A DNA stretch of 64,000 nt from Deltaproteobacteria bacterium GWA2_38_16 (lineage in GTDB: Bacteria; Bdellovibrionota; JACOXK01; 2-02-FULL-40-11): the NCBI GenBank assembly GCA_001797335.1, contig MGPE01000008.1, positions 156,383 through 220,382 of the forward strand. Reading direction: 5' to 3'. Shown here in pieces: positions 48,097 to 59,211 of this stretch (position 1 is the first letter of the stretch; each line of letters opens with the position of its first letter). The translations under genes and the position numbers were made by a program. The notes under the pieces are model-generated. The model was not told the origin of the DNA. It made no database searches and saw nothing but the letters and a program-made list of their open reading frames with translations.

Positions 48097-49536
48097 ATGA
48101 TCTTTCGAAAGCAAGTTCTATTTTTTATTTTTGTCATTCTCGCGGTACACTCTCTCTATGCCAATCCTGCTTTAGAATCTTGGGTTACAGCGCAGGTCAG
48201 AAGAATTCTCATCTTAACTTCTGAGCAATCAGCAGTTCGGGGAGAAGTCAGGCTTTCTCAATGGTTGATTGAAGAAGAAACTCAAAAAATATCTCGTCTA
48301 ATCCTTCTTAGGGTAGAGCCATTACCCAAAGAAAAAATGGCTCGAGAACTTGAACTTTTATTGAATCCCAGAGAACTTTTATGGTTGGCCGATGATGTAC
48401 GTGTGGCCAAGGTACTCCGAGAATCTCAAACAGAGTTTGGGCTCGCTAGACACATCATGGCCAATCAATTTTTATCTTCTCTGGAAGCGTATACTCCTCC
48501 CACATTCTTAGAGTGGATCATTGAAAAAGGACGGCGGATTATTTCAAGAGGGGAAAAATTAAATCAAGAGGAGGTATTAAATTTCTTACTTACCAAAGGA
48601 CAAAATCCAGAAGGATGGATTAAAGAGATCGAAGCAAAAGTGGTACGAGGAGGGGTGATTCAAGCAGAAGAACTGGTTGCCGCAAGTTCGCTGCTCCATC
48701 CTTTTTGTGATCGTATTTTTTCTGAAGCTATTGATTCTGTTTTATTTCGGCAAGCGTTGGTGATTGAGTTTTGGAAAAAACACCCTGAAAGCGTTCAATA
48801 TTTTTTTGGTCGTATTTTAGGCGTGATTTCTCCTCAGATGACATTTCAAAATTTCCCGAGGATTATGGCAGACTTTCCAGTGGCTGTGTTTAATGCTACG
48901 CATACGAGTCGACGTTCTGCTTTTTTTCTTTTTGGTTTTCCAAAAAGCTACGCCAACAATAAAATAACAGCGGAGATCGCTTCTCAGTGGATTCGTTTAC
49001 AAAGCATTCAGTCTTTAGAGACAACAGGTCTTTTAGGGGATCGGTCTTATCGAGAATTTATTGTCAAGGCCATTGCAAATATAGAAAATAAAGGCCGAAT
49101 ATATAAATTAACCCATGCGGGTGAACTTCAAGAATTAAGGCGGCAGTTGGATCTTTTAAATCGATATCAAGAAGCCTTTCAAAACACCCCCTTTGATGTT
49201 TTTTCAAATACCTTGGTTCCCAAAGACATTTTAGAAGTAGAAGTATGGAAAATGTTAGATGCACAATATCGAGGAGAGTGGTGGGGGAAAAATATTAAAT
49301 GGATATTGGTGACGACCATTTTAGGGGTGGTGGAATATTATTTAAGCCATCAGCCTGAAGCCATGATGGATCCCTCAGCTTTGGACGTTCGGGATATCGA
49401 TATCTTAAATGATATTGATTTAAAAATAGAGCTTTCTAAAATAAAACTTCAATCTGAAACCGACCCCGAAAAGATTCAGCGAATTCAAGAATATATTTTA
49501 ATTTTAGAAACCGAACGGGGAAAGTATACCCATTAG
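48097..49536 (+). CDS. Exported protein of unknown function (P5)
   Basis: Signal peptide MIFRKQVLFFIFVILAVHSLYANPA; C-terminal TM; divergent from P4. Confidence 0.7.
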   Translation: MIFRKQVLFFIFVILAVHSLYANPALESWVTAQVRRILILTSEQSAVRGEVRLSQWLIEEETQKISRLILLRVEPLPKEKMARELELLLNPRELLWLADDVRVAKVLRESQTEFGLARHIMANQFLSSLEAYTPPTFLEWIIEKGRRIISRGEKLNQEEVLNFLLTKGQNPEGWIKEIEAKVVRGGVIQAEELVAASSLLHPFCDRIFSEAIDSVLFRQALVIEFWKKHPESVQYFFGRILGVISPQMTFQNFPRIMADFPVAVFNATHTSRRSAFFLFGFPKSYANNKITAEIASQWIRLQSIQSLETTGLLGDRSYREFIVKAIANIENKGRIYKLTHAGELQELRRQLDLLNRYQEAFQNTPFDVFSNTLVPKDILEVEVWKMLDAQYRGEWWGKNIKWILVTTILGVVEYYLSHQPEAMMDPSALDVRDIDILNDIDLKIELSKIKLQSETDPEKIQRIQEYILILETERGKYTH

Positions 49537-50198
49537 AATTTTCCTTTATGTCTAACCGTGACACCAGTGACCAGATAAATAATATCTTCACAAATGTTGG
49601 TAGCGTGATCTGCCATGCGTTCTATCTTCAGTGAGATTAAAAGAAGAGAAGTGGCACGTTCAATCGTCTGAGGATCTCGAATCATATCAGAAAGTAAATT
49701 TCTATAAATTTTTTGTTGAAGTTCATCTACTTCTTGGTCTTGTTTAATGACATGTTGAGCAAGTTCAGCATTTCTTTGGAGCAACGCTTTTAAAGTGTCT
49801 TGAACCATGTGCTGAACAATTTCAGATAAGATGGGAATATTTACCAGGGGTCTTAATTCAGGTTGATTGGATAAAAAAAGTGATTGTCTAGAAATATATT
49901 CTGCATAATCTCCAATACGTTCTAGTTCATTATTGATTTTCATGACGGAAGTAATAAATCGAAGGTCACCGGCTTTGGGTTGTTGAAGTGCAATATACTT
50001 AATGCAGAGATCTTCAATTTTAAGTTCCTGTTCGTCAATAATACGGTCATAGCGAATGACTTCCTTGGCTAGACGTGCATTTCTTTCTTTTAAGGAGAGG
50101 ATAGCGGTTGAAATAGCTTTTTCAATCATCCCTCCCATGAGAGAGAGTTCTTGTTTAATTTCTTCTAGATCTTTTTCGAATGATTTAGGATCTGTCAT
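49533..50198 (-). CDS. phoU: Phosphate transport regulator PhoU
   Basis: MTDPKSFEKDLEEIKQELSLMGGMIEKAISTAILSLKERN, NNELERIGDYAEYI, KIERMADHATNICEDIIYL. Confidence 0.95.
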   Translation of the reverse strand: MTDPKSFEKDLEEIKQELSLMGGMIEKAISTAILSLKERNARLAKEVIRYDRIIDEQELKIEDLCIKYIALQQPKAGDLRFITSVMKINNELERIGDYAEYISRQSLFLSNQPELRPLVNIPILSEIVQHMVQDTLKALLQRNAELAQHVIKQDQEVDELQQKIYRNLLSDMIRDPQTIERATSLLLISLKIERMADHATNICEDIIYLVTGVTVRHKGKF

Positions 50199-50199
50199 T

Positions 50200-50967
50200 T
50201 TATCCAAACCTCCCGGTAATATATTCTTCTGTTTTTTTAACTTTAGGATTTGTAAAGATATTTTCTGTTTTATCGAATTCGATAAGTTCTCCAAGATAAA
50301 AAAAGGCGGTGTAATCTGAAACACGTGCGGCTTGCTGCATGTTGTGGGTGACAGTAATGATAGTATATTTTTCTTTTAAAGTCTCCATGAGTTCTTCTAT
50401 TTTCTGAGTAGCCGTTGGATCCAGCGCAGAAGTGGGTTCATCAAAAAGAATTATTTCAGGATCAATGGCCAAGGTGCGTGCAATGCAGAGGCGTTGTTGT
50501 TGCCCTCCTGACAAATTGGAAGCCAGATGATACAGGCGATCTTTAACTTCGTCCCACAGTGCAGCATAGCGTAGAGATTCTTCTACTTTTTCACCGATGA
50601 TGGATTTTTGAGTTATTCCTCGGACTCTTAATCCATAGGCCACATTTTCATAAATAGATTTTGGAAAAGGATTGGGTTTTTGAAAGACCATTCCAATTCT
50701 CATTCGAAGCTCAATAGGATCTACTTTGGGATCTAAAATATTTTTTCCTTCAGGGTAAAGGGTAATTTCCCCTTCGTAGCGATTCCCTGGATAAAGATCA
50801 TGCATGCGATTAAAACATCGAAGCAACGTGGTTTTTCCACAGCCCGAAGGTCCAATCATGGCAGTGACTTTTTTTTCTTGAATGGAAATGGAAATGTTTT
50901 TAAGAGCCTCAACCGTTCCATAATAAAAATGAAGATTTTGAACCTGGGCTTTAAATGTAGTTACCAT
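50200..50967 (-). CDS. pstB: Phosphate ABC transporter ATP-binding protein PstB
   Basis: [66 protein letters not shown]. Confidence 0.97.
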   Translation of the reverse strand: MVTTFKAQVQNLHFYYGTVEALKNISISIQEKKVTAMIGPSGCGKTTLLRCFNRMHDLYPGNRYEGEITLYPEGKNILDPKVDPIELRMRIGMVFQKPNPFPKSIYENVAYGLRVRGITQKSIIGEKVEESLRYAALWDEVKDRLYHLASNLSGGQQQRLCIARTLAIDPEIILFDEPTSALDPTATQKIEELMETLKEKYTIITVTHNMQQAARVSDYTAFFYLGELIEFDKTENIFTNPKVKKTEEYITGRFG

Positions 50968-51827
50968 GTGATTTTCTTTCTGACTCGGTATCGAATGATG
51001 ATAGCAACGGCATTCATCAAAAGAGTAAGGGTGAGAAGAATAACTCCTGCTCCCGCAGCATTTACATGAAACTCTGCTTGAGGCCGAGAAATCCAATTAA
51101 AAAGTTGAATGGGAAGGACGGTAAAAGGATCCATGAATGAATGAGGTAAAAATGCAATAAAGGTGAGCGCTCCAACAGTAATGAGCGGAGCGGTTTCTCC
51201 AATAGCTCGGGAAAGGGCGATAATAACGCCGGTTGCAATCCCTCCAAAAGAATAGGGTAAAATATGGTGTTTGACGGTTTGCCACTGAGTGGCCCCTAAA
51301 GCATAGGAAGCCTCTCGAATAGAGGTGGGAATGGCTCTCACGGCCTCACGGGTTGCAACAATAATAATAGGAAGAATTAAAAGAGATAAAGTAAGTCCCG
51401 CCGTTAAAAGACTTTGCCCTAAGTGAAGGCTATGAACAAAAATTCCCAGAGCCATAAGCCCAAAGATAATGGAAGGGACCGCTGAAAGATTAGAGATGTT
51501 AATTTCAATAAATTGTGTGAGTTTATTTTTAGGAGCGTATTCTTCTAAATAAAGGCCACTTAAAATACCTAAGGGAATGGAAATGAAAGCGGTAATAAAC
51601 ATAACCCAAAATGTTCCTACCCAGGCCGATAAAATTCCTGCTTTGTCTGCAAAGCGAGAGGGAAATGAAATTAAAAAATTTAAAGACAGTCTAGGGATTC
51701 CTTCCAAGGCTAAATCCAGTAGCAAGGTGGTTAAGGCAAGAAGGGAAAATAAAACGCACATAATGCTAATGACAGAGAACCAAAAGTCATACTGTTTATT
51801 CCGACGAACCAGAGCTGCTAAAGACAT
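50961..51827 (-). CDS. pstA: Phosphate ABC transporter permease PstA
   Basis: Inner-membrane permease; [49 protein letters not shown]. Confidence 0.95.
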   Translation of the reverse strand: MSLAALVRRNKQYDFWFSVISIMCVLFSLLALTTLLLDLALEGIPRLSLNFLISFPSRFADKAGILSAWVGTFWVMFITAFISIPLGILSGLYLEEYAPKNKLTQFIEINISNLSAVPSIIFGLMALGIFVHSLHLGQSLLTAGLTLSLLILPIIIVATREAVRAIPTSIREASYALGATQWQTVKHHILPYSFGGIATGVIIALSRAIGETAPLITVGALTFIAFLPHSFMDPFTVLPIQLFNWISRPQAEFHVNAAGAGVILLTLTLLMNAVAIIIRYRVRKKITW

Positions 51828-51844
51828 TGTTTAATATACCTCAT

Positions 51845-52744
51845 TTAATATACTTCTCTAAATTTTTTTCTTAAACTGTGCCCCACAATATTAAAACATA
51901 AAGTAATAAAAAAAAGTGTTAGCCCACACACAAAAATAGTTTGATATCCTAAGGTTCCATGGGGAAGATCCCCAAGACTTACTTGTACAATATACGCTGT
52001 TAACGTTTGCGCAGGCTCTAGAGGATTTAAGGTAAGATTGGGTTGCATGCCTGCAGCAATGGCTACGACCATTGTTTCTCCAATGGCTCTAGAGATGGCT
52101 AAAATATAAGAAGAAGTAATTCCTGAAAAAGCAGCTGGAATGACGACTCGAATAGCCGTTTGAAAATGCGTGGCCCCCATGGCATAGGAGCCTTCTCGAA
52201 GGGGCATGGGAACAGCATGCATGGCATCTTCACTTAAAGAGCTGACATAAGGAATGATCATGATCCCCATGGTAAGGCCAGCTCCTAATACATTAAATCC
52301 AGATAAAGAAGGCAAGATAGTTTGAAGAAGAGGGGTTACAAATAATAGTGCAAAATATCCATAAATGACGGTGGGCACTGCACTTAAAAGTTCCAAAAGG
52401 GGTTTTAACGTTTCTCTAAATTTGTGAGAGGCGTATTCGCTTAAGTAAATAGCCATAATGGTTCCTAATGGAATAGCCAATATGAGGGCAATGAGAGTGG
52501 TTAAAAATGTTCCACATATTAAGGGTAAAATTCCATAATGCGCATCGGAAAAAAGAGGCGTCCACTGTTTATCGAAAAGAAATTGTTTAAAAGAAACACT
52601 TTTAAAAAAAGGGATAGACTCATAAAATAAAACAAAAACAATTGCAGCGGTAATTAAAATAGAACAAAGGGCAGAAGAAAAAAGAATCCCTCGGATACAT
52701 GTGTCTTTAAACCGCTCAATGCGTCTGTAGTAAGAGGTCTTCAA
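51845..52744 (-). CDS. pstC: Phosphate ABC transporter permease PstC
   Basis: AVPTVIYGYFALLFVTPLL, EGSYAMGATHFQTAIRVVIPAAFSGITSSYILAISRAIGETMVVAIAAG. Confidence 0.95.
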   Translation of the reverse strand: MKTSYYRRIERFKDTCIRGILFSSALCSILITAAIVFVLFYESIPFFKSVSFKQFLFDKQWTPLFSDAHYGILPLICGTFLTTLIALILAIPLGTIMAIYLSEYASHKFRETLKPLLELLSAVPTVIYGYFALLFVTPLLQTILPSLSGFNVLGAGLTMGIMIIPYVSSLSEDAMHAVPMPLREGSYAMGATHFQTAIRVVIPAAFSGITSSYILAISRAIGETMVVAIAAGMQPNLTLNPLEPAQTLTAYIVQVSLGDLPHGTLGYQTIFVCGLTLFFITLCFNIVGHSLRKKFREVY

Positions 52745-53696
52745 TTTTCATCCCAATGTGTGCCTCTCCTCCAAAAGTCGTTCCTATTTTATTTTTTTGT
52801 AATCGGGTGAGATCTGCCTGATAGGCTTTGGGAGAAAGAGGAACATATTTTACCTGAGGAACCAGTGTTTGTGCTTGGGTCAAATAAAAGGTGACATAGT
52901 CTTTGACTTCTGATTTTTTGAGTGAAGTAACATTAACATAAATAAAAATAGGACGAGAAAAAGGTTCGTAGGCACCATTCACAATGGTTTTTAGAGAAGG
53001 CAAAATCGCCTTGTTTTTGGTATTTATAATTGCGATGGCTTTAAGCTTAGCTTTATTGGCTTCATAGTAAGAGAAAGGAAGGTATCCCAAAGCATTCGGA
53101 TCCTGACCAATACCTAAGACCAATGTATTATCATCTTCACTGGCGGTATAATCCCCTCGAGAGGCTTTTGATTTTCCGTTTACAGCTTCTGTAAAATAGT
53201 CAAAAGTTCCTGAGTCTGATCCGGCTCCGAACAATTTTAAAGGGGTCTCGGGCCATTCTTTTTTAACTTGATTCCACTGGATAATTTTCCTCTGAGCTTG
53301 GGGTTCCCATATTTTTTTAAGTTCAGGAAGTGAAAGCTCGGAAAGCCAGGTATTTTTTTGACTGACACAAAGGGTAATGGCGTCATAGGCAATAGGAAGT
53401 TCAATATATTGAATGCCAGAGTCTTTACAGGTTTTCATTTCTTCTTTAGAAATGGGGCGAGAGGCATCTTGAATATCGGTTTCACCTCGGCAAAATTTTT
53501 TAAATCCACCACCGGTTCCAGAAATTCCAACAGTGACTTGTACAGTACCTTTTTTTAAGGTTTGAAATTCTTCAGAGACAGCTTCTGTAATAGGGAAGAC
53601 AGTACTGGAACCATCGATTTTAATAAGGCGAGTCTGTGCGAAAACAGAACTCGTGGTAACCATGAACATCAGGACATAAAGTTTAAAAGATTTCAT
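52716..53696 (-). CDS. pstS: Phosphate-binding protein PstS
   Basis: Signal peptide; IDGSSTVFPITEAVSEEF, GISGTGGGFKKFCRGETDIQDASRPI, LFGAGSDSGTFDYFTEAVNGK. Confidence 0.95.
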   Translation of the reverse strand: MKSFKLYVLMFMVTTSSVFAQTRLIKIDGSSTVFPITEAVSEEFQTLKKGTVQVTVGISGTGGGFKKFCRGETDIQDASRPISKEEMKTCKDSGIQYIELPIAYDAITLCVSQKNTWLSELSLPELKKIWEPQAQRKIIQWNQVKKEWPETPLKLFGAGSDSGTFDYFTEAVNGKSKASRGDYTASEDDNTLVLGIGQDPNALGYLPFSYYEANKAKLKAIAIINTKNKAILPSLKTIVNGAYEPFSRPIFIYVNVTSLKKSEVKDYVTFYLTQAQTLVPQVKYVPLSPKAYQADLTRLQKNKIGTTFGGEAHIGMKIEDLLLQTH

Positions 53697-53776
53697 AAAT
53701 AATCTCCTTTCATTAGCTACGACCATACTGAGATTTTGTTAAGATCAGATAAAGATTAAGTAAAAATACGGTAAAA

Positions 53777-54916
53777 TTATAAAAGAGGAAGAATAAGACT
53801 AAAGGTGCTTCCCTGGCCTGGAGTGCTTTCCACGTCGACATATCCTCCGTGAAGAAGAGCCACATGTTTTACAATGGATAATCCCAGCCCTGTGCCCCCG
53901 CATTCACGACTTCGGCCTTGATCAACGCGATAAAATCGCTCAAAAATACGAGGTAAGTGTTCTGGACTGATGCCCACGCCGGTATCTTTAATAGAAAGTC
54001 TAATGGCTTCTTTTTCTTTTTCAGAGAGAATCCATATGTTGGTTCCGGAAGGATTATATTTAATGGCATTTTCTAAAAGATTTGTTAACGCCTGTTCAAG
54101 TTTAGAAGCATTTGCCCAAACATATTTTTCTTTAAAATTTGTTTGGATAGAAACGTTCTTCTGTTTTGCGAGCGGAGAGAGATGATGAATTAAATTTGGT
54201 ATCAGTGCTTCTAAATCAAGAGCTGCTTTTTCGAGGGTTTGTTCTGTCTCAAGTTGAGATAAAGCCAAGAGATCTTCTACGAGTTTAGTAAGCCGGTGGG
54301 TGTGTTCTTGAATGGTTTTGACAAAGGCAATGGTCTGCTCCTTAAGCCCTTCTTCTTCTAACAGCGTATCTGCATATCCTCGAATAACAGAAAGAGGAGT
54401 TTTAAGTTCATGAGAGGCATTGGCTACGAAATCTACCCGCATGTGTTCTAGTTTTTTAAGTTCTGAAATATCGTGAAAAATAGCAACGGCTCCAATGATT
54501 TTTGAAGATATCGATAAAAGAGGAGAAATGGTGCATTCAAAATATCGTTCTGTGTTTGGAGTTATCTTTATTTGTTTTTGATAGGTTTTTTTAAACTCAA
54601 GACAAGCTTCAATGTCTTTAATAAGCGTTGGGGTCAGTGGAACATCACTTATTTTTTTACCAATTAAGTTGAATCCCCCAAGATTAAATATTTTTAAGAT
54701 GGGCTCATTATAGGTTAGAATTTTTTTTTGATGATCGATAGCCAGTACCCCATCATAGATACTGGAAAGAATCGCGGACAATTTTTGTTTTTCCTGAGTT
54801 AAAGTTTCAAGGTGATGTGTCCATTGATCTTTCATTGCATGGACTGAAGAGGCAAGAAGCGATAGCTCTTCTTTTTTAGAGGCATGGGTCAATTTAGAAA
54901 AAAAATGACGAAGCAT
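53777..54916 (-). CDS. phoR: Sensor histidine kinase PhoR-type
   Basis: PAS domain; FVANASHELKTPLSVIRGYADTLLEE H-box; NLLENAIKYNPSG; GTGLGLSIVKHVALLHGG. Confidence 0.92.
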   Translation of the reverse strand: MLRHFFSKLTHASKKEELSLLASSVHAMKDQWTHHLETLTQEKQKLSAILSSIYDGVLAIDHQKKILTYNEPILKIFNLGGFNLIGKKISDVPLTPTLIKDIEACLEFKKTYQKQIKITPNTERYFECTISPLLSISSKIIGAVAIFHDISELKKLEHMRVDFVANASHELKTPLSVIRGYADTLLEEEGLKEQTIAFVKTIQEHTHRLTKLVEDLLALSQLETEQTLEKAALDLEALIPNLIHHLSPLAKQKNVSIQTNFKEKYVWANASKLEQALTNLLENAIKYNPSGTNIWILSEKEKEAIRLSIKDTGVGISPEHLPRIFERFYRVDQGRSRECGGTGLGLSIVKHVALLHGGYVDVESTPGQGSTFSLILPLL

Positions 54917-54924
54917 GAAAAATA

Positions 54925-55608
54925 TTATCCCTCTTGGAAGCGATATCCAATCCCTCGAACGGTTTCAATGTACGGGCCTATTTTTTTTCGAAGAGAGGTA
55001 ATGTGAACATCGATATTTCGATCAATCACTACTTTTTCATCTCCCGTCAGGGCTGATAGCAATTGTTCTCGGGTTAAAACACGTCCTTGGTATTGAGTGA
55101 GGATTTTTAAGAGTTTAAATTCTGTAAGCGTAATATGAATTTCTTGTGAATTTTTATGCAAACGATATTTTTCCCAATCTATCATAAGCTCTTTGTGTGT
55201 AAACGTTGCCAGAGATTTTTCTGGTGTGTGTGTTCGTCTGAGAATGGCTTTTATTCTGGCCATAACTTCTTTAATGTCAAAGGGTTTAGTGACATAATCA
55301 TCAGCCCCCAATTCTAAACCTTTGACAATGTCTTCCTTAGAAGATTTTGCTGTCAGCATCAAAATAGGAATATTTTGAGTGGCGATATTCTTTTTTAAAA
55401 GTTGGCAAAGATCCAGCCCAGATGTTTTTGGGAGCATCAGATCTAAAATAATAAGATGGGGTTTTAAAAGAGAAATTTTTTGAAGAGCTTCTTCTGCATG
55501 AGAGGCTTCTAGGGGATTAAACAGATTTTTTTTGAGATGATAGGCCAGGAGATTTCGAATATCTTTTTCATCTTCAATGATTAAAATAGATAGGGCATCA
55601 TTTTGCAT
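54925..55608 (-). CDS. phoB: Response regulator PhoB-type
   Basis: ILIIEDEKDIRNLLAYHLKKN, LIILDLMLPKTSGLDLC, LTEFKLLKILTQYQGRVLTREQLL...RNIDVHITSLRKKIGPYIETVRGIGYRF. Confidence 0.92.
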   Translation of the reverse strand: MQNDALSILIIEDEKDIRNLLAYHLKKNLFNPLEASHAEEALQKISLLKPHLIILDLMLPKTSGLDLCQLLKKNIATQNIPILMLTAKSSKEDIVKGLELGADDYVTKPFDIKEVMARIKAILRRTHTPEKSLATFTHKELMIDWEKYRLHKNSQEIHITLTEFKLLKILTQYQGRVLTREQLLSALTGDEKVVIDRNIDVHITSLRKKIGPYIETVRGIGYRFQEG

Positions 55609-55671
55609 TTGACATACTCTATCGCTAAAGTTTATAGAGATGCAACCCCTCATCTAGAAAGGAATATATAC

Positions 55672-56781
55672 ATGTATCAAAAAGTCATATTTTTAATGGT
55701 ATTTTTGGTAGCACCCTTTTTGGTTGCCCAAGAGAATTCAAAAACAACACTTCGAAATTTATTTCACTCCAATGCTTATCATATGGATATGCCCTATGAA
55801 GAAGAAACACGGTCAGAAAGGAATGTAGGTATTTTAGGAGGAGCCTCTTTAGTAAAAAGTTTAGAAACCCATGCCTTTATTCAGGTTTTTTCTGTCGCTT
55901 CTCAAGAAACCATGGATCAATTTAAATTACGGAGAGGAGAAATTAGTTTTAAAGGAGTTTTAACCGATAGTGCTGATTTTTTTGTAATGTTTGATCCAGT
56001 CAAAGGTCTATCAGAAAATAAAACCGTATCGGGAACTACCATTAAACAATTTAAAAAAGACGCCTCTATTTTACAAGATTTAGGGCTTACGTTTAAAGTG
56101 TTGAATAATAAACTGGTCATTGGACAATTTAAACGACCGATCAGTCTTGAAGCGCTTCAATCCTCTGGAGCCTTAGAGCTTTTAGAGCGAGCTACTGTGG
56201 TTCAGATTTTGGGAGATAAAAGAGATGTTGGAGCCATGGTGCAAGGAGAAGTGAAGACATTTAAACTTCAATATATGATTGCGCTTTTTAATGGAGAGGG
56301 ACCCAATAACGCGGATCTTAATAATCAAAAAGATGTTAGTGGAATGTTGACCTTTAAACCCTGGGAAGAAGCGCAGCTGTATGTTTCTGTCTATGAAGGA
56401 ACTCAAGGCGCTTTCAATGATGCTCAAACGCGATATGGCGTTGGAGGACTTTGGAACAAAGGTCCCTATGTTTTAAAAATGGAATATTTAACTGCTAAAG
56501 ATGGGAGCATTGAAAAGGATGGCTGGTATATTTTAGGAGCCTATAGCTTAAGTAATTTGGGAGTAGAGTTTTTAAAACCCGTTCGGCTGGCAGTTCGGTA
56601 TGAAGAATGGGATGCCGATACGGCTAATGATGTCGAGATTCATCTTTGGACATTTGGGGGGCAATACTTTTTAGATGAAAAGGGTGCCTCAAAATTAGCG
56701 GCCGATATTTTTTATCAAGATGGAAAAGGGCAAGAAAAAGATGATCTAGGCCTCATGTTTGGTTTTCAAGGGAAATTTTAA
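55672..56781 (+). CDS. Phosphate-selective porin O/P family-like outer membrane protein
   Basis: Signal peptide; KLRRGEISFKGVLTDSADFFVMFD..., beta-barrel-like alternation, terminal aromatic FQGKF; next to pho/pst cluster. Confidence 0.8.
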   Translation: MYQKVIFLMVFLVAPFLVAQENSKTTLRNLFHSNAYHMDMPYEEETRSERNVGILGGASLVKSLETHAFIQVFSVASQETMDQFKLRRGEISFKGVLTDSADFFVMFDPVKGLSENKTVSGTTIKQFKKDASILQDLGLTFKVLNNKLVIGQFKRPISLEALQSSGALELLERATVVQILGDKRDVGAMVQGEVKTFKLQYMIALFNGEGPNNADLNNQKDVSGMLTFKPWEEAQLYVSVYEGTQGAFNDAQTRYGVGGLWNKGPYVLKMEYLTAKDGSIEKDGWYILGAYSLSNLGVEFLKPVRLAVRYEEWDADTANDVEIHLWTFGGQYFLDEKGASKLAADIFYQDGKGQEKDDLGLMFGFQGKF

Positions 56782-59211
56782 TTATTTTTTTGGTTTGTTT
56801 TTTTCTTTAAGCCCTAGGAGTTCCCACAGGCTAAATTCAATATCGTAGGCGGTGTGGAGAAGATATTTTTCGTAGACCTTTACAAAAATAAAATGAGTAG
56901 TGAGATTGGTGACTACCCCATAGGCGACTCCATACATGGCTTCTCTTCTTAAAGAATTAATCACTCCTTTGTTTCTGAGCGATTGATAGGTCCCCAGCCA
57001 AAAGGGTGTCGTAAACAAAAGTGAAGTGGTTCGGCGGTACATAAATTGAGTAAGATTAAAACTGCCTCGGGTGGCATGGTGAATAATGACGGCATTCCAA
57101 AAATAAGGTTCATTGAGCCCTGACCAGATTCTAAAGCTTTGATTGGCTAATTTTTCTCCAAATACTTTTGAAAGACTAAAAATCGTTGCTTTTTTAAAGG
57201 CTAAGAAACATTTTCGAACGACGCCTGCCTTTTGAGGGGTAAAATTTGAGTGTTCTTCTAAGGCGATTTGATAGGTTGCTCGAATTTTTGTATCGAGCAC
57301 TTTTTCAATTTCTTGCCTAGCTTGGACGCTTAAGGAAGCGGTTTGGCCACTGCTTTCCAGTGTCTGTTGAATGTGTCGGAGCCATTTTTCTCGAAGTTTT
57401 ACAATAGATTTTTCAAAATCTGGATTTTTTGAATGGGCCACGACCTCTTCTTGAATAGTTTTAATATCTCCATGAATCATCCAGGCAATTTGTCGTCGTT
57501 GCTCGTCGTTAAATTTTGTAAAGGCTACATCTCCGGTTCTGCGTCTGGGTTGTGCGGCCAGTGTTTTTTCAATGTTAGAGTCAAATACGAAATGTTGTAA
57601 GAGGAGGTCATATTCTTTTTCTAAAATATGAAGTTGCACAGTGGTATTAATGGTACCTAAGAGTTGATTTCCAATAACTCTTTCTAAGAAATTTTTTTGA
57701 AACCATAGAGAGTGATTTTCATCAAAAGGCTCGTCAATAAGAATAGCACTTTTAACTTCTTCAGGATCATCGCTAACATGTCTAAACCATTGTCTAAAGA
57801 CAAGCTCTGTTCCAATGACGGTAGCGGTATCTCCGCCCATTTGCCAAAAGGCACGTTTAAATTGAGCGGGGGTAGCATCGTATTGCGCCAACGTGGTTTG
57901 AGCTTCTGGGATCAGTTTTTTTAATACCGCTCCAACAGATCTTGATTCTGTGGAACTGGCCTCTGCATAGGGATAAATTTTATTGATCAAATATCCCATC
58001 CAAGACGTTTTTCCGTAGTGCCAGCAACTGTACTGCGCACCAATTTTTGAAAAAGGTTTTTTAAGCATTTTAGGAAGAATGAGAGTAATAAAAACAGTTC
58101 CAACGGTAATGCCCGCATACCACTTCAGTGCATATGGAGTGTCATCATTATTTTCTTGGGGCACTGGTTCTTCTTCTGGTTCTACACCGATGGTTAAGGT
58201 ATTAGCCAAAGTATTAGATAGAGAGAAAGAAAATTCTACTTTTTTAGAAATCTCAGAGAAATCATCATAGAATGTGGTGATGATATTTACAAATCGTTTA
58301 ATATATTTTAATTTTATTTCTTGTAGCTCCTGGGAATCACTGGCTTTAATCAGAAGCTCGGATAAATCGTCTTCTGATATTTTTTCTAAAGATAAATCTC
58401 TAAATTCTTGAGGGATGAGATGAGACACGTCTTGTCCTGCTATACTTTCCAGCTCTGTCTGAAAGTCTTGATAAAAGGATTCTATTTCTTGTCTTGTGCG
58501 ATCAATCAGTTGAATAATTTCTTGGGCTTGATTTCCCAAGATGCCATTTTGTGTGGCTAAAGAGATAAGCTGGGCTTTAATAATATCTTCAATATCTTGA
58601 AATTCCATTTTGATAATGCCCTGGGCACTTCTTAAAAGGAGTGTTTTTTCTTTTTGATCCTCTGGATTGTGTTCCGCAATGACATCTTGAGGGTGACCCA
58701 GTTCTGGATCCAGAGGAATAAAAAAGAAAGGAATGGGGGAATGGAAACCAAAATGGTAAAGATCAATAAGCCGAAGGATATAAAACCCTTGAGCTCTTTG
58801 AATACTGGGAGTACTGGCGGGGACAAAAAAGAGGTAATTTTTGGAAATCGAAATCTTTTGTGCTGAAAGGGGAATGGTTTGAATATCCCCCGTTGTAATA
58901 TTCATGAGAGTCAGGGTGTCTTCTTGAGCGATGACTCTGTAAAGTGTTTGGCCGGCTTCACTTTGAGCTACAAAAGCCTTTTCATCTACAATGTTTCCAA
59001 TAATTTTATAGGTTAAATCTATTTTAGACCAAACTTGCCCGTGGATGAGGAAGTTATTGAAATCATAAGCAAAAATGGAAAGATGCGGAAGGAAAAGGAG
59101 GAAAACAATGACTGCGATTTTTGGGAATTTCACCCTACATTTTCTCCACAGTAAGTAGAGTTCATAGCGAACTTTAGTGAAATAATCAAGAACAACCTGA
59201 CGTCCCTCCAC
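56782..59211 (-). CDS. Large membrane/exported protein of unknown function (P6, up to 809 aa)
   Basis: N-terminal hydrophobic segment [17 protein letters not shown]; beta-rich N domain, helical region, internal TM segments; true start may be internal. Confidence 0.7.
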   Translation of the reverse strand: MEGRQVVLDYFTKVRYELYLLWRKCRVKFPKIAVIVFLLFLPHLSIFAYDFNNFLIHGQVWSKIDLTYKIIGNIVDEKAFVAQSEAGQTLYRVIAQEDTLTLMNITTGDIQTIPLSAQKISISKNYLFFVPASTPSIQRAQGFYILRLIDLYHFGFHSPIPFFFIPLDPELGHPQDVIAEHNPEDQKEKTLLLRSAQGIIKMEFQDIEDIIKAQLISLATQNGILGNQAQEIIQLIDRTRQEIESFYQDFQTELESIAGQDVSHLIPQEFRDLSLEKISEDDLSELLIKASDSQELQEIKLKYIKRFVNIITTFYDDFSEISKKVEFSFSLSNTLANTLTIGVEPEEEPVPQENNDDTPYALKWYAGITVGTVFITLILPKMLKKPFSKIGAQYSCWHYGKTSWMGYLINKIYPYAEASSTESRSVGAVLKKLIPEAQTTLAQYDATPAQFKRAFWQMGGDTATVIGTELVFRQWFRHVSDDPEEVKSAILIDEPFDENHSLWFQKNFLERVIGNQLLGTINTTVQLHILEKEYDLLLQHFVFDSNIEKTLAAQPRRRTGDVAFTKFNDEQRRQIAWMIHGDIKTIQEEVVAHSKNPDFEKSIVKLREKWLRHIQQTLESSGQTASLSVQARQEIEKVLDTKIRATYQIALEEHSNFTPQKAGVVRKCFLAFKKATIFSLSKVFGEKLANQSFRIWSGLNEPYFWNAVIIHHATRGSFNLTQFMYRRTTSLLFTTPFWLGTYQSLRNKGVINSLRREAMYGVAYGVVTNLTTHFIFVKVYEKYLLHTAYDIEFSLWELLGLKEKNKPKK

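Noticed and set aside
27225-49536. Contact-dependent inhibition or Rhs-type polymorphic toxins
   Set aside because: No YD/RHS repeats, hemagglutinin repeats, two-partner secretion partner or immunity-like small genes recognised.
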